Positions 1 to 8,849 of a stretch of DNA of 33,270 bases are shown here, in pieces (position 1 is the stretch's first letter; each line of letters begins with the position of its first letter). This DNA comes from Betaproteobacteria bacterium (GTDB lineage: Bacteria > Pseudomonadota > Gammaproteobacteria > Burkholderiales > CAIKXV01): assembly GCA_947457885.1 (NCBI GenBank), contig CANGXU010000022.1, forward strand, positions 1-33,270, in the 5' to 3' direction. The position numbers were made by a program, and so were the translations under genes. The notes beneath the pieces are model-generated. The model was not told the DNA's origin. It worked only from the letters and a program-made list of their open reading frames with translations, and searched no databases.

Positions 1-865
1 CCGGCCGAGCCTGCGCCGCCGCATAGTCATCGCGTTCGAGATCGCTGGTGAGCTCGCCATGCCAGGCCGGCCGCACATAGGTGCGGCCGTTGAACCGGTT
101 CACCCACCACGTACCGATAACGCTGTTGCACAGGACCAGCGCGTCGGCCGCACACACTCGCTCGAGCGATAACGCCTCCACGGTGGTCGGGATCCCGCGC
201 TGTCGGGCCCAGTCGAGGATGCGGCCGCGCTGCACGCCCTCGACGCCGCAGCGAGCGAGGTCCGGGGTCGCAAGGCGACCGCCTTCGAGGATGAACAGGT
301 TGCTCATCGTGCCGCAAATGGCATGTCCCTCGCGGTCCAGTGTCAGCCCCTCGGCGATCCGGTCGTCATCCCATTCGGCGCGTGCCAGTACCTGTTCCAG
401 GCGGTTCAGATGCTTTACGCCCGCCAGCGCCGGCTGGTCGGCGAGGCGCAGCTTGCACAGGTGCAGCGCGACGCCGAGCGTCGCGACCTCCGCAGGCCAG
501 AGCGGCAAGGCGGTGGCACGCACGATGGTGGTCGGCGGAGTGCCGTGCGTGCGGCGATAGCCGCGGGCGGACGCGCCCGCGGTGATGGTGATGCGCGCGA
601 CGCAGTCGGGATAGTCGACCCCGAGTCGTGCGAGGTCGTCTTCGATAAGGCAGAGATCGGGCGGCGCGAGTCCGAGCCGTGCAAGGTCGTCTTTCAGCTT
701 CTGTGCATGGCGTGCCCAGCCTGCGACGCGCCCGCCTCTGACGCGTACGGTGCGGAACACACCGTCGCCGTAGCTGAATCCGCGGTCGGATGGCATCACG
801 ACTGCGGCGACCGGATCGACGTCCGCACCGTCGACACGCAGGAACAGCGTTCCCTGGTCACTCAT
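1..865 (-). CDS. pabC: Aminodeoxychorismate lyase (partial, 3' end outside window)
   Basis: PLP-dependent fold-type IV lyase that converts 4-amino-4-deoxychorismate to p-aminobenzoate and pyruvate for folate synthesis. The reading frame is open from the ATG at 865 to the window edge, giving 288 codons with no stop seen. Near the start is the class IV pattern SDRGFSYGDGVFRTVRV (residues 26-42). The Schiff-base lysine is probably K151 in GVKHLNRLEQ, and the cofactor-binding SNLF segment follows. The C-terminal end (NSVIGTWWVNRF) matches the family, so only a few residues are likely missing. It is the last visible gene of the fab operon, 60 nt after fabF, the position pabC also has in E. coli. 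A D-amino-acid or branched-chain aminotransferase of the same fold is the alternative, but the context favours PabC. Confidence 0.9.
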   Translation of the reverse strand, partial: MSDQGTLFLRVDGADVDPVAAVVMPSDRGFSYGDGVFRTVRVRGGRVAGWARHAQKLKDDLARLGLAPPDLCLIEDDLARLGVDYPDCVARITITAGASARGYRRTHGTPPTTIVRATALPLWPAEVATLGVALHLCKLRLADQPALAGVKHLNRLEQVLARAEWDDDRIAEGLTLDREGHAICGTMSNLFILEGGRLATPDLARCGVEGVQRGRILDWARQRGIPTTVEALSLERVCAADALVLCNSVIGTWWVNRFNGRTYVRPAWHGELTSDLERDDYAAAQARP

Positions 866-925
866 CGGATGCTTCCCGTGCCGCACGCCGGGGTGGTCAC
901 CCGATCGCGCGTCCGCACGGACCGG

Positions 926-2164
926 TCAGCGCAGGCGCCGGAAGACCAGCGACCCGTTGGTACCACCGAAGCCGAAGTTGTTCTTCAGTGCGGCGTCGAT
1001 CTTCATCGGCCGTGCTTCGTTGGCGCAGTAATCCAGGTCGCACTCTGGATCCTGGTTGAAGATGTTGATCGTTGGCGGCGAGACCTGGTGGTGGATCGCC
1101 AGGACGCTCACCACCGATTCCAGCCCTCCAGCGCCGCCGAGCAGGTGGCCAGTCATCGATTTTGTCGAATTGACGACGAGCCTCTTTGCGGCCTCGGTAC
1201 CGAAGGCGGCCTTGATCGCGTCGGTCTCGTTCTTGTCTCCCAGGGGCGTCGAGGTGCCGTGGGCGTTCAGGTACTGGACGTCCGCAGGATCGACGCCCGC
1301 ATTGCGCATCGCATTGACCATGCAGCGGCGCGGACCGTCCATGTTCGGCGCTGTCATGTGGTAGGCGTCGCTGCTCATGCCGTAACCGGACAGTTCGGCG
1401 TAGATCCGCGCGCCACGGGCACGCGCGTGCTCGTACTCTTCGAGCACCAGCACGCCGGCACCCTCGCCCAGCACGAAGCCGTCGCGGTCCTTGTCCCACG
1501 GACGGGACGCCGTCTTCGGGTCATCGTTGCGGCTGGACAGTGCACGCGCAGCCGCGAACCCGCCGATACCCAGCGGCGAAACCGTCGATTCGGCGCCGCC
1601 GGCAAGCATCACGTCGGCATCCCCATACTCGATCAGTCGGCCCGCCTCGCCGATGCAGTGAAGGCCTGTCGTGCAGGCGGTGACCACGGCAAGGCTGGGG
1701 CCCTTGAGGCCGAAACGGATGCTCAGGTGCCCGGAGATCATGTTGATGATCGACGCCGGCACGAAGAACGGGGAAATGCGGCGTGGCCCCTTCGCGACGA
1801 GATCGGCATGGGTCTGCTCGATCAGCGGCAGCCCGCCGATACCTGAGCCGACGATCACGCCGATGCGCTCGGCATTCTGCTCGGTGACCTCCATACCGCT
1901 GTCGACCCAGGCCTGAATACCCGCAGCCATTCCGTAATGGATGAAGGTATCCATGTGGCGGGCTTCCTTCGCCGGCATGTACTGCTCGACGTCGAATCCC
2001 TTCACCTCACCCGCGAACCGGCATGAAAACCCGGTCGTATCGAACCGGGTCACGTCGGCAATGCCGGTGCGCCCGGCCACGAGGTTGTCCCACGCTTCCG
2101 GGATACTGTTTCCGACGGGGGAGATGACCCCCAGCCCTGTCACCACTACACGACGACGTGTCAT
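926..2164 (-). CDS. fabF: 3-oxoacyl-[ACP] synthase II
   Basis: Condensing enzyme (KASII) of fatty-acid elongation that joins malonyl-ACP to acyl-ACP in the cytoplasm. The product is 412 aa, the usual length. The thiolase-fold catalytic triad is visible: C164 in VTACTTG, H302 in NAHGTSTP and H340 in [11 protein letters not shown], with K335 just before. The C-terminal NNFGFGGTN is also typical. The start at 2164 is chosen because [12 protein letters not shown] is the normal family N-terminus; an upstream in-frame ATG at 2293 would add 43 residues read across the acpP region. It lies 31 nt after acpP, as in many proteobacteria. Confidence 0.97.
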   Translation of the reverse strand: MTRRRVVVTGLGVISPVGNSIPEAWDNLVAGRTGIADVTRFDTTGFSCRFAGEVKGFDVEQYMPAKEARHMDTFIHYGMAAGIQAWVDSGMEVTEQNAERIGVIVGSGIGGLPLIEQTHADLVAKGPRRISPFFVPASIINMISGHLSIRFGLKGPSLAVVTACTTGLHCIGEAGRLIEYGDADVMLAGGAESTVSPLGIGGFAAARALSSRNDDPKTASRPWDKDRDGFVLGEGAGVLVLEEYEHARARGARIYAELSGYGMSSDAYHMTAPNMDGPRRCMVNAMRNAGVDPADVQYLNAHGTSTPLGDKNETDAIKAAFGTEAAKRLVVNSTKSMTGHLLGGAGGLESVVSVLAIHHQVSPPTINIFNQDPECDLDYCANEARPMKIDAALKNNFGFGGTNGSLVFRRLR

Positions 2165-2195
2165 TAGCCCGCCTGCCGGTCCGTGAATGCCGAGA

Positions 2196-2432
2196 TTACT
2201 TCTTGTGCGAGGTGACGTAGTCGATCGCCTGCTGTACCGTGGTGATCTTCTCGGCTTCCTCGTCGGGAATCTCGGTCTCGAACTCTTCCTCAAGCGCCAT
2301 CACGAGTTCCACCGTGTCGAGCGAATCCGCACCGAGGTCGTCGACGAAGCGCGAATCGATCTTCACGTCCGCTTCGTTCACGCCGAGTTGCTCGGCGACG
2401 ATCTTCTTGACACGGCTTTCCACGTTTTCCAT
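2196..2432 (-). CDS. acpP: Acyl carrier protein
   Basis: Small acidic 78-aa carrier protein that holds growing acyl chains on 4'-phosphopantetheine. The attachment serine is S37 in the invariant GADSLDTVE motif. The rest (helix [13 protein letters not shown], then LGV, then the acidic helix II EEEF) is standard AcpP. An AGGGG Shine-Dalgarno (complement of 2439-2443) sits 6 nt before the ATG. A 181-nt gap separates it from fabG, long enough for its own promoter, which fits the high dosage needed for ACP. FabF follows. Confidence 0.98.
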   Translation of the reverse strand: MENVESRVKKIVAEQLGVNEADVKIDSRFVDDLGADSLDTVELVMALEEEFETEIPDEEAEKITTVQQAIDYVTSHKK

Positions 2433-2524
2433 TGCAAACCCCTATTGATAGTGTGAATCGTTTGAAGGCGCCGGGAAGTGTTCTCGCGAATGTTCCCGCG
2501 CTGCCCGCAGCGAAACGGCTGCGG

Positions 2525-2530
2525 ATTCTA
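2525..2530 (-). promoter_or_regulatory. Candidate -10 element of an internal acpP promoter
   Basis: In the fabG-acpP spacer (2433-2613) the minus strand reads TAGAAT, five of six matches to the sigma-70 -10 box, about 93 nt before the acpP start. I found no good -35 at 16-18 bp. The same spacer has a CGGCG/CGCCG inverted repeat near 2577-2592 but no T-tract, so no clear terminator after fabG. ACP genes often have their own promoter; here that is an inference. Confidence 0.3.
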
Positions 2531-2613
2531 CCAAAAACGAACCCTCGTTCCGCGAAGATCGAAACGCCCTGTCAGCCGGCGAAACCCGCCGCCCTACCGG
2601 CGTGCCGCAGTAC

Positions 2614-3369
2614 TCATTCCATGAACAGCCCGCCGTTGACGTGCAGGGTGCTGCCGGTGATGTAGCCCGCCGCCGGCGTGGCCAGAAACAGGACGGCTGC
2701 GGCCACGTCGGATGCCTCGCCCAGCCTGCCCAGCGGCACCTGGCCCAGTAGCGCCGCCTTCTGTTCCGGCTTGAGGGAGCGTGTCATGTCGGTATCGATG
2801 AAACCGGGCGCCACGCAGTTGACCGTGATGTTCCGACTCCCGACCTCGCGCGCAAGCGCCCTTGTAAAGCCGAGCATGCCAGCTTTCGATGCCGCGTAGT
2901 TCACCTGGCCGGGATTTCCGATGGATCCGACCACCGACCCGATATTGACGATCCGGCCTCGGCGCGCCTTCATCATCGGCCGCAATACCGCCCGGGAGAG
3001 GCGCCAGACCGACTTCAGATTGGTGTCGATGATCGCGTCCCATTCGTCCTCGCTCATGCGCATCAGCAGGTTGTCGCGCGTGATGCCGGCATTGTTCACC
3101 AGGATCGATACGCCACCTTCTGCGCCCGTGATCGATTCGAGCAGCGCGTCTACAGCGGCGCCATCATTGACATCCAACTGTACGCCTCGTCCGGCAAGCC
3201 CGGCCTGCGCGAAGGAGGCGTCGATCGCACGCGCGCCCTCCGCGCTGGTCGCCGTGCCGATGACCCTGGCACCCGCGCCCGCAAGGGCCTGGGCGATGGC
3301 CTGCCCGATACCGCGAGTCGCGCCGGTGACAAGAGCCACCTCCGATTGCAAACGGTCCTGGTCGCTCAT
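2614..3369 (-). CDS. fabG: 3-oxoacyl-[ACP] reductase
   Basis: NADPH-dependent SDR that reduces 3-oxoacyl-ACP to (3R)-3-hydroxyacyl-ACP. The product is 251 aa. The cofactor motif TGATRGIG is at residues 15-22 and NNAG at 92-95. The catalytic residues are S145, Y158 and K162 in NYAASKAG. It ends in the family-typical HVNGGLFM. The ATG at 3369 overlaps the fabD stop by 4 nt (ATGA), which decides the start and implies translational coupling. Placement between fabD and acpP makes this the housekeeping FabG rather than another SDR. Confidence 0.97.
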   Translation of the reverse strand: MSDQDRLQSEVALVTGATRGIGQAIAQALAGAGARVIGTATSAEGARAIDASFAQAGLAGRGVQLDVNDGAAVDALLESITGAEGGVSILVNNAGITRDNLLMRMSEDEWDAIIDTNLKSVWRLSRAVLRPMMKARRGRIVNIGSVVGSIGNPGQVNYAASKAGMLGFTRALAREVGSRNITVNCVAPGFIDTDMTRSLKPEQKAALLGQVPLGRLGEASDVAAAVLFLATPAAGYITGSTLHVNGGLFME

Positions 3370-4313
3370 GCGCACACCGCCTTCAGCGCCTCGTCCAGGG
3401 ATGCGGCATCGACCACGGCAAAGCCCTGCAGGCTGCCGTCGATGCGACGGGTCAATCCGTTGAGGACCTTGCCCGGGCCGCATTCGATGATGGTCGTTGC
3501 GCCCATGCCGGCGATGGCGCGGATGGTCTCCACCCAGCGCACCGGGGACCGTGCCTGCCGTGCCAGCGCACCCCGGATCGCTGCGGGATCGGACACGCAG
3601 GCCACGTCGACATTGTTGATGACAGGGATGACAGGTGCCGACAGCGCCACGTCGCGCAGGAACCCGGCCAGACGGTCGGCAGCCGGTGCCAGCAGGGTCG
3701 AATGGAACGGTGCGCTTACCGGCAGCAGCAACGCACGCTTTGCACCCGCCGCCTTGGCTCGATCCGCGGCACGTTCGACGGCAGCCTTGTGCCCGGCGAT
3801 CACGACCTGGCTCGGGGCATTGAAGTTCACCGCCTCCACGACCTCCCCCTGCGCGGCGCTCGCACAGGCTTCGCGTACGGCATCGTCATCCAGGCCGAGG
3901 ATTGCAGCCATGGCACCGGCTCCGACCGGCACGGCCTCCTGCATGGCCTGGGCGCGGAAGCGGACGGTCCGCACGGCATCGGCGAGGGTAAGCGATTCCG
4001 CGGCGACCAGCGCCGAATACTCGCCCAGACTGTGCCCCGCAACCACCGTCGGCGCGGGGCCTCCGCTGGCCAGCCACTCGCGCCATACGGCAACCCCGGC
4101 GGTCAGCATCACCGGCTGAGTGTTCACCGTCGCATTGAGGGCGGTGTCCGGGCCATTCTCGACCATCGCCCAGAGATCCTCCCCGAGCGCGGCAGACGCC
4201 TCGTCGAAGGTTGCGCGTACGCCCGGACGATCGGCAAAGCCGCGCATCATGCCGACAGACTGCGAGCCCTGGCCGGGAAAGACGATGGAGAAAGGTGTTG
4301 TCGAGGCAGTCAT
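3366..4313 (-). CDS. fabD: Malonyl-CoA:ACP transacylase
   Basis: Transfers malonyl from CoA to ACP. The product is 315 aa, a normal length. The N-terminus has FPGQGSQSVGM. The nucleophile is S95 in GHSLGEYSAL, followed by the RAQAMQ segment that supplies the carboxylate-binding arginine. The second catalytic residue is the His in SAPFHSTLL, around residue 205. Start 4313 is chosen because it gives the canonical N-terminus; the frame is open further upstream but reads through fabH in the wrong frame. It lies 49 nt after fabH and its stop overlaps the fabG start. Confidence 0.97.
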   Translation of the reverse strand: MTASTTPFSIVFPGQGSQSVGMMRGFADRPGVRATFDEASAALGEDLWAMVENGPDTALNATVNTQPVMLTAGVAVWREWLASGGPAPTVVAGHSLGEYSALVAAESLTLADAVRTVRFRAQAMQEAVPVGAGAMAAILGLDDDAVREACASAAQGEVVEAVNFNAPSQVVIAGHKAAVERAADRAKAAGAKRALLLPVSAPFHSTLLAPAADRLAGFLRDVALSAPVIPVINNVDVACVSDPAAIRGALARQARSPVRWVETIRAIAGMGATTIIECGPGKVLNGLTRRIDGSLQGFAVVDAASLDEALKAVCA

Positions 4314-4362
4314 GCGGTCGAACGCTCCGTTGATCGAACTGGCTCGCTGCGTGTGCGGGAAG

Positions 4363-5325
4363 CTACCACCGCAGCAGCACCGAGCCCCAGGTGAATCCCC
4401 CGCCGACACCTTCGAGCAGCACAAGTTGCCCTGGCCGGATGCGGCCGTCGCGCACGGCGGTATCGAGCGCGAGGGGGATCGAGGCCGCCGACGTGTTCGC
4501 ATGTCGGTCGACGGTGACCACGACACGCTCCATCGGCAGGCCGAGTTTCTTCGCTGTCGACTCGATGATGCGGATGTTCGCCTGGTGCGGTACCAGCCAG
4601 TCGATATCCGCCGGTGCGAGCCCGTTGGCCTCGAGCGCCTCGTGCGCGGCCTCGGCCAGTACCCGCACCGCGAAGCGGAACACGGCGTTTCCGTCCATGT
4701 GGACGAACGGCGATCCCACCACGCAGCCCTGGTCGATCCGGGCCGGCACCCCGAGGATGTCGTTGTAGCTGCCGTCGGCGTGCAGGTGCGACGACAGGAT
4801 GCCCGGGCCATCGGTGGCGCTGAGCACTACAGCGCCGGCGCCGTCTCCGAACAGCACACAGGTCGAGCGGTCGTTCCAGTCGAGGATGCGTGAATACACC
4901 TCGGCACCGACCACCAGCGCGTGGCGGCACTGGCCGGCGCGTATCGCGAGATCTGCCGACGAAAGCGCATACACGAATCCGCTGCAGACGGCCTGCAGAT
5001 CGTAGGCCGGACAGCCCGAAATACCCAGTTTCTGCTGGAGGATGCAGGCGGTACTCGGAAACACCACATCCGGTGTCGTAGTGGCGACGATCACGAGGCC
5101 GATGTCGGAGGGCTGCAGTCCGGCTGCCTCGATGGCCTGGCGCGCGGCAGGCAGGGCCAGGTCGCTCGTCAGTTCACCCTCGCCGGCAAAATACCGCTGT
5201 CGGATGCCGGTGCGCGTGGAAATCCATTCGTCCGAGGTATCGACCCGATCGGCCAGTTCGACGTTGCTCACGCAATGCGCTGGCAGGTAGCTGCCGGTGC
5301 CGCTGATCCTCGAATACATCGGCAT
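4363..5325 (-). CDS. fabH: 3-oxoacyl-[ACP] synthase III
   Basis: Initiating condensing enzyme that joins acetyl-CoA and malonyl-ACP. It is 320 aa from the ATG at 5325; a second ATG at 5319 ([13 protein letters not shown]) would give 318 aa and is equally possible. The Cys-His-Asn triad is clear: C114 in [11 protein letters not shown]247 in VPHQANIRI and N277 in RHANTSAAS. The C-terminus [13 protein letters not shown] is typical. It starts 20 nt after plsX, the usual pairing of phospholipid and fatty-acid initiation. Confidence 0.97.
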   Translation of the reverse strand: MPMYSRISGTGSYLPAHCVSNVELADRVDTSDEWISTRTGIRQRYFAGEGELTSDLALPAARQAIEAAGLQPSDIGLVIVATTTPDVVFPSTACILQQKLGISGCPAYDLQAVCSGFVYALSSADLAIRAGQCRHALVVGAEVYSRILDWNDRSTCVLFGDGAGAVVLSATDGPGILSSHLHADGSYNDILGVPARIDQGCVVGSPFVHMDGNAVFRFAVRVLAEAAHEALEANGLAPADIDWLVPHQANIRIIESTAKKLGLPMERVVVTVDRHANTSAASIPLALDTAVRDGRIRPGQLVLLEGVGGGFTWGSVLLRW

Positions 5326-5345
5326 CCGGGCTGGCGACGGGCGGC

Positions 5346-6365
5346 TCACGCCGCACCCTGCTGCAGCAGGTTCACGCGCTCGCTGATGCGTCCGGCGAGG
5401 CCCATGCGAACTTCCTCGACCGCGCGACCGATCGCGAAACCGTAGCTGAAGGCATCGGCCGAGCCGTGGCTCTTGACCACGACGCCCTGCAACCCGAGCA
5501 GGCTCGCCCCGTTGTATCGGCGATGGTCCACCGTCCGCTTGAAGGCGCGCATCACCGGCAGCGAGCACAGACCGGCAAGCCTGGTGAGCCAGGTACGATT
5601 GACCTCACGGCGGAGTACCGCGCCGAGCATCTGCGCCAGCCCTTCCGAGGTTTTCAGCGCCACGTTGCCGACGAAACCATCGCACACGATGACGTCTACC
5701 GTACCCTTGTAGATGTCGTCGCCCTCGACGTTGCCGTAGAAATTGAGACCGCTCAGGCGCAGCAGTTCCGCCGCCTGCTTTACGGTGTCGTTGCCCTTGA
5801 TGTCCTCGACGCCGATGTTGAGCAGCCCGACGCTGGGTGCATCGACATGGTCGAGGGCACCAACGAGGCTCGCGCCCATCATGCCGAACTGCAGCAGTTG
5901 TACCGGGGTACAGTCGACATTCGCGCCCAGGTCGAGCATGTAGGTACGACCGTTGATTGACGGCAGCACACCACAGATCGCCGGGCGTTCGATGCCAGGC
6001 AGTGTCTTCAGCACGAAGCGCGATGTGGCCATCAGGGCTCCGGTGTTGCCGGCACTGACGCAAGCATCCGCCTCGCCCGACTTGACCAGGTTGATGGCGA
6101 CCCGCATCGAGGATTTCTTCTTGCTGCGCAGGGCGTTGGCCGGCGGTTCGTCCATCGCCACCACTTCGGGGGCGTGGAGGATCCGCAGCCGATCGCCTTC
6201 GGTCCGTCCGGACGCAGAAAGGGCTGCGCCGATCGCATCCGACAAGCCGACCAGCACGATCGACAGTTCCTGGTCCGCGTCGACGGCTGCGATCGAGGCC
6301 GCGACCGTCACACGTGGCCCGTGATCACCGCCCATGCAGTCAACTGCGACGACAACCCGCGACAT
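5346..6365 (-). CDS. plsX: Phosphate acyltransferase PlsX
   Basis: Makes acyl-phosphate from acyl-ACP for phosphatidic-acid synthesis by PlsY; a peripheral membrane enzyme. The product is 339 aa. Family motifs are visible: [10 protein letters not shown] at the N-terminus, [10 protein letters not shown], the GANVDC segment, and [13 protein letters not shown] in the C-terminal half. The start at 6365 is the only ATG giving the family N-terminus; I see no strong Shine-Dalgarno. The 112-nt spacer from rpmF (6366-6477) holds no gene and no clear promoter or terminator that I can see. Confidence 0.96.
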   Translation of the reverse strand: MSRVVVAVDCMGGDHGPRVTVAASIAAVDADQELSIVLVGLSDAIGAALSASGRTEGDRLRILHAPEVVAMDEPPANALRSKKKSSMRVAINLVKSGEADACVSAGNTGALMATSRFVLKTLPGIERPAICGVLPSINGRTYMLDLGANVDCTPVQLLQFGMMGASLVGALDHVDAPSVGLLNIGVEDIKGNDTVKQAAELLRLSGLNFYGNVEGDDIYKGTVDVIVCDGFVGNVALKTSEGLAQMLGAVLRREVNRTWLTRLAGLCSLPVMRAFKRTVDHRRYNGASLLGLQGVVVKSHGSADAFSYGFAIGRAVEEVRMGLAGRISERVNLLQQGAA

Positions 6366-6477
6366 GGTCAGCGTAAGTCCGGCGCGGACAGGTGCGCCCG
6401 ACACGGGATGCCGCCTGCCGGTCCGCCGAAGTTCAATCCGTCTGCCCGCGTGCTGGCCGGGATGCCGGAGCCGTCGC

Positions 6478-6657
6478 TCAGTCCTTCTTGCCTGCCGTGA
6501 CCTTCTTGCCGCGGTAGTAGCCCGACGGGCTGATGTGATGGCGCAGATGCACTTCACCGGTGGTCGGCTCGACGCCGAGCGGTGCTGCGGTGAGGAAGTC
6601 ATGTGCGCGACGCATGTTGCGGCGGGACGGCGATTTCTTGTTCTGCTGGACTGCCAT
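6478..6657 (-). CDS. rpmF: 50S ribosomal protein L32
   Basis: A 59-aa basic protein beginning [20 protein letters not shown] and ending in [11 protein letters not shown], the standard bacterial L32 pattern. The two zinc-binding Cys pairs of C+ L32 proteins are absent, with [11 protein letters not shown] in that place, so this is a zinc-free form as in many proteobacteria. It lies 10 nt after yceD and upstream of plsX, the conserved yceD-rpmF-plsX arrangement. Confidence 0.97.
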   Translation of the reverse strand: MAVQQNKKSPSRRNMRRAHDFLTAAPLGVEPTTGEVHLRHHISPSGYYRGKKVTAGKKD

Positions 6658-6667
6658 GATGAACCTC

Positions 6668-7192
6668 TTAGTCTTGATTGCCTTGTTTGGTACCGCCGCG
6701 TCGAGGCGACAGCTTTTCGAGTGCCGCGAACGGGTGGACTGCCTGCGCCCCGCCGAAGGTCAGATCGGCGCCGCACTGCGTCATGCCATGCAAATCGTGA
6801 CGCGGCGCGATCGGCCACTGCAGCAGCAATTCATCTTCCACCAGTTCCGCGACATTCAGCTCCTGAGAAGCCTGGATCGCGTCCACCCCTTCTTCGTCGG
6901 CCACATCGAGATCGGCATCATCGCGTGCGAGCCTGATCCTGTTCTCGATCTGCACCGGCCAGCGCATCGGCCCAAGGCAGCGAAGGCAGCGGACCATCAG
7001 CCAGCCTTCGATCTTCAGTTCGAGCGCGGGCTTTTCATCCCACAGAATGCCGCGCACCTCGTAAGTGACTTCCCCGGCGCGATCGACGAGACTGTCATCG
7101 AGCCGGGTCAGGCGGTCACCCTGCATCGTACCCTGACAATGACTGCCGGCACGCGCGAAGGCGATGCTGTCTATAACGGGGGTGTGCGACAT
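6668..7192 (-). CDS. yceD: YceD/DUF177 family protein, 23S rRNA accumulation protein
   Basis: DUF177 protein of 174 aa; the family is linked to 23S rRNA accumulation and is nearly always followed by rpmF, as here. Features are a CLRC pair (C69, C72) in the centre, an acidic stretch around [16 protein letters not shown], the conserved [16 protein letters not shown], and a C-terminal [11 protein letters not shown]. The N-terminal [11 protein letters not shown] is family-like, which supports the start at 7192 over the next Met (7126). The predicted transcription start of the promoter at 7202-7230 lies only about 3 nt before this ATG, so the mRNA may be almost leaderless. Confidence 0.9.
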   Translation of the reverse strand: MSHTPVIDSIAFARAGSHCQGTMQGDRLTRLDDSLVDRAGEVTYEVRGILWDEKPALELKIEGWLMVRCLRCLGPMRWPVQIENRIRLARDDADLDVADEEGVDAIQASQELNVAELVEDELLLQWPIAPRHDLHGMTQCGADLTFGGAQAVHPFAALEKLSPRRGGTKQGNQD

Positions 7193-7201
7193 AAACGCCG
7201 G

Positions 7202-7230
7202 ATAATATTGCCCTTTCCCGACGATGTCAA
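7202..7230 (-). promoter_or_regulatory. Sigma-70 promoter of the yceD-fab operon
   Basis: On the minus strand TTGACA (complement of 7225-7230, 6/6 consensus) is followed after exactly 17 bp by TATTAT (complement of 7202-7207, 5/6). It points into yceD. The expected transcription start is near 7195. The -35 box lies inside the first codons of the divergent maf frame. Seen directly as a sequence match; activity is inferred. Confidence 0.75.
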
Positions 7231-7835
7231 AGATCGCAGCGATGCTCCCGTCAACCGCGCCCCGCCTGATCCTCGCGTCAACCTCGCCCTATCGGCGCAC
7301 CCTGCTCGAACGCCTCGGCCTGGCGTTCGAGGTGGTCGCGCCGCGCGTCGACGAGACCCCGGACGGCCGGGAGGCTCCGGCCGCGCTCGCGCGCCGGCTC
7401 GCCCGGGCGAAGGCGCTTGCCGTAGCCGCGCACGCGCCTGGGGCGGTGGTGATCGGCTCCGACCAGGTTGCCGAACTCGATGGCCTGCCCGTCAACAAGC
7501 CCGAAACCCACGCGGCGGCCGTGGCACAGTTGCGCGTGTTGTCCGGTCGTACAGTCCGGTTCCACACGGCCCTGGTCGTGATGCGGCTGGATTCTGCGCA
7601 TTGCGTCGAAACGGTGTCGGTGACCGATGTCAGGTACCGGATACTCGGCGCTGCCCTGATCGAACGCTACCTGCTGCGGGACACCCCGTATGACTGTGCG
7701 GGCAGTGCGAAGGTCGAGGGGCTGGGTATCGCGCTCACCGAAGCCGTCCACGGAGACGATCCGACGGCACTGATCGGCTTGCCGCTGATTGCACTGACCC
7801 GCCACCTGCCAGAGTTCGGCATCCAGGTCGTCTAG
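7224..7835 (+). CDS. maf: Maf-family nucleotide pyrophosphatase, YceF type (m7GTP pyrophosphatase)
   Basis: House-cleaning nucleoside-triphosphate pyrophosphatase. The product is 203 aa from 7224. ATG 7242 (MLPSTAPRLILAS) gives 197 aa, is closer to the usual family N-terminus and would avoid the overlap with the yceD promoter. Signature motifs are ASTSPYRR (18-25), VDETPDG, GSDQV (78-82, with the general base D80) and the C-terminal DDPTALIGLPL. The CAGSAKVEGLG pattern and the location next to yceD and rluC point to the YceF (7-methyl-GTP) subgroup rather than YhdE. It is divergent from yceD and convergent with the S49 peptidase gene. Confidence 0.93.
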   Translation: MSKIAAMLPSTAPRLILASTSPYRRTLLERLGLAFEVVAPRVDETPDGREAPAALARRLARAKALAVAAHAPGAVVIGSDQVAELDGLPVNKPETHAAAVAQLRVLSGRTVRFHTALVVMRLDSAHCVETVSVTDVRYRILGAALIERYLLRDTPYDCAGSAKVEGLGIALTEAVHGDDPTALIGLPLIALTRHLPEFGIQVV

Positions 7836-7837
7836 CA

Positions 7838-7851
7838 GCGGGCGCGCCCGC
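7838..7851. repeat. Perfect GC palindrome between convergent maf and S49 peptidase genes
   Basis: A perfect 14-nt palindrome (GCGGGCG/CGCCCGC) fills most of the 19-nt gap between two convergent stop codons. It could form a hairpin in either transcript but has no T-tract, so its role as a bidirectional terminator is only inferred. Confidence 0.4.
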
Positions 7852-7854
7852 CGA

Positions 7855-8814
7855 TCATCGGACCGGCGAGGCACGCGGGGCGGTTGCCGCTCCCCAGAGC
7901 GCTTCCGCCGAGGCGGCGCCGAATCGCCGTACCACGCGCTCCGCGATGTTCTCGCGGGGCGTGTAGTCGACGATCGTCTCCGCCTTGATCACTTCGCGCG
8001 CGACGTATTCGACGCTGCCGAGCCCGTCTGCCAGCCCGAGTTCGATGCTCCGCTCGCCAGTCCATATCAGCCCGCTGAAGATCTGGGGATCGGCCTTGAG
8101 CCGGTCGCCCCTGCCGCGCTTGACGACCTCGATGAACTGCGCGTGGATGTCGTTGAGCATCTGCTGCGCATGGGCACGCTGTTTCGGGTCGAGCGGCGAG
8201 AACGGATCGAGGAAGCCCTTGTTGTCGCCGGCTGTCAGCAACCGACGCTCGACACCCAGTTTGTTCAGTACGCCGGAGAACCCGAAGCCGTCCATCAGCA
8301 CGCCGATCGAGCCGACCAGGCTTGCCCGGTTGACGAATATCTGGTCGGCGGCCACGGCGACATAATAGCCGCCGGAGGCGCACACGTCCTCCACCACCGC
8401 ATAGAGCGGTATGTTCGGATGCTGCGCGCGCAGCCGCCGGATCTCGTCGTTGATCTGGCCGGCCTGCACGGGGCTACCTCCGGGGCTGTTTATGCGCAGC
8501 ACGACTCCCTGAGTATTGCTGTCCTTGAACGCCGCCTGAAGGCCAGCGGTGATCTGTTCGGACGAAGCTGCGCTGTCGTTCGCGATTACCCCGTTCACCT
8601 GGACGAGCGCAGTGTGCTTCCCGGGCGAGGTCATCTCGCGCGCACCGAACCAGCCAGTCGCGATGAAAAGCAGCAGGAACAGGTACAGGAACGTCAGGGA
8701 TTTGAAGAAGATGCCCCAGTAACGGCCGCGTCGCTGCTCCTGCAGCGCAGACAGCGCGAGTTTCTCGAGGACCTTGCGTTCCCAGTTCTCCGGATTGCCT
8801 TCGGAATGGCTCAT
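7855..8814 (-). CDS. S49-family signal peptide peptidase (SppA/SohB-like)
   Basis: Membrane-anchored serine peptidase of 319 aa that is expected to degrade cleaved signal peptides or membrane-protein fragments at the periplasmic side. A short N-terminal cytoplasmic stretch is followed by one transmembrane helix at about residues 33-55. The S49 domain carries LRINSPGGS (oxyanion segment), the nucleophile S147 in VCASGGYYVA and the general base K199 in GDNKGFLDPFSP. The length matches the short single-domain SppA form rather than the duplicated E. coli SppA (about 600 aa). It lies 35 nt after the HAD phosphatase gene and probably shares a transcript with rluC. Confidence 0.92.
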   Translation of the reverse strand: MSHSEGNPENWERKVLEKLALSALQEQRRGRYWGIFFKSLTFLYLFLLLFIATGWFGAREMTSPGKHTALVQVNGVIANDSAASSEQITAGLQAAFKDSNTQGVVLRINSPGGSPVQAGQINDEIRRLRAQHPNIPLYAVVEDVCASGGYYVAVAADQIFVNRASLVGSIGVLMDGFGFSGVLNKLGVERRLLTAGDNKGFLDPFSPLDPKQRAHAQQMLNDIHAQFIEVVKRGRGDRLKADPQIFSGLIWTGERSIELGLADGLGSVEYVAREVIKAETIVDYTPRENIAERVVRRFGAASAEALWGAATAPRASPVR

Positions 8815-8849
8815 GCGGTGGTTCTCTCTCTATGCGGTGGTGCAGCAGG

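Noticed and set aside
323-1846. A 507-codon plus-strand frame opposite pabC and fabF
   Set aside because: Antisense shadow of fabF and pabC, whose motifs are complete on the minus strand.
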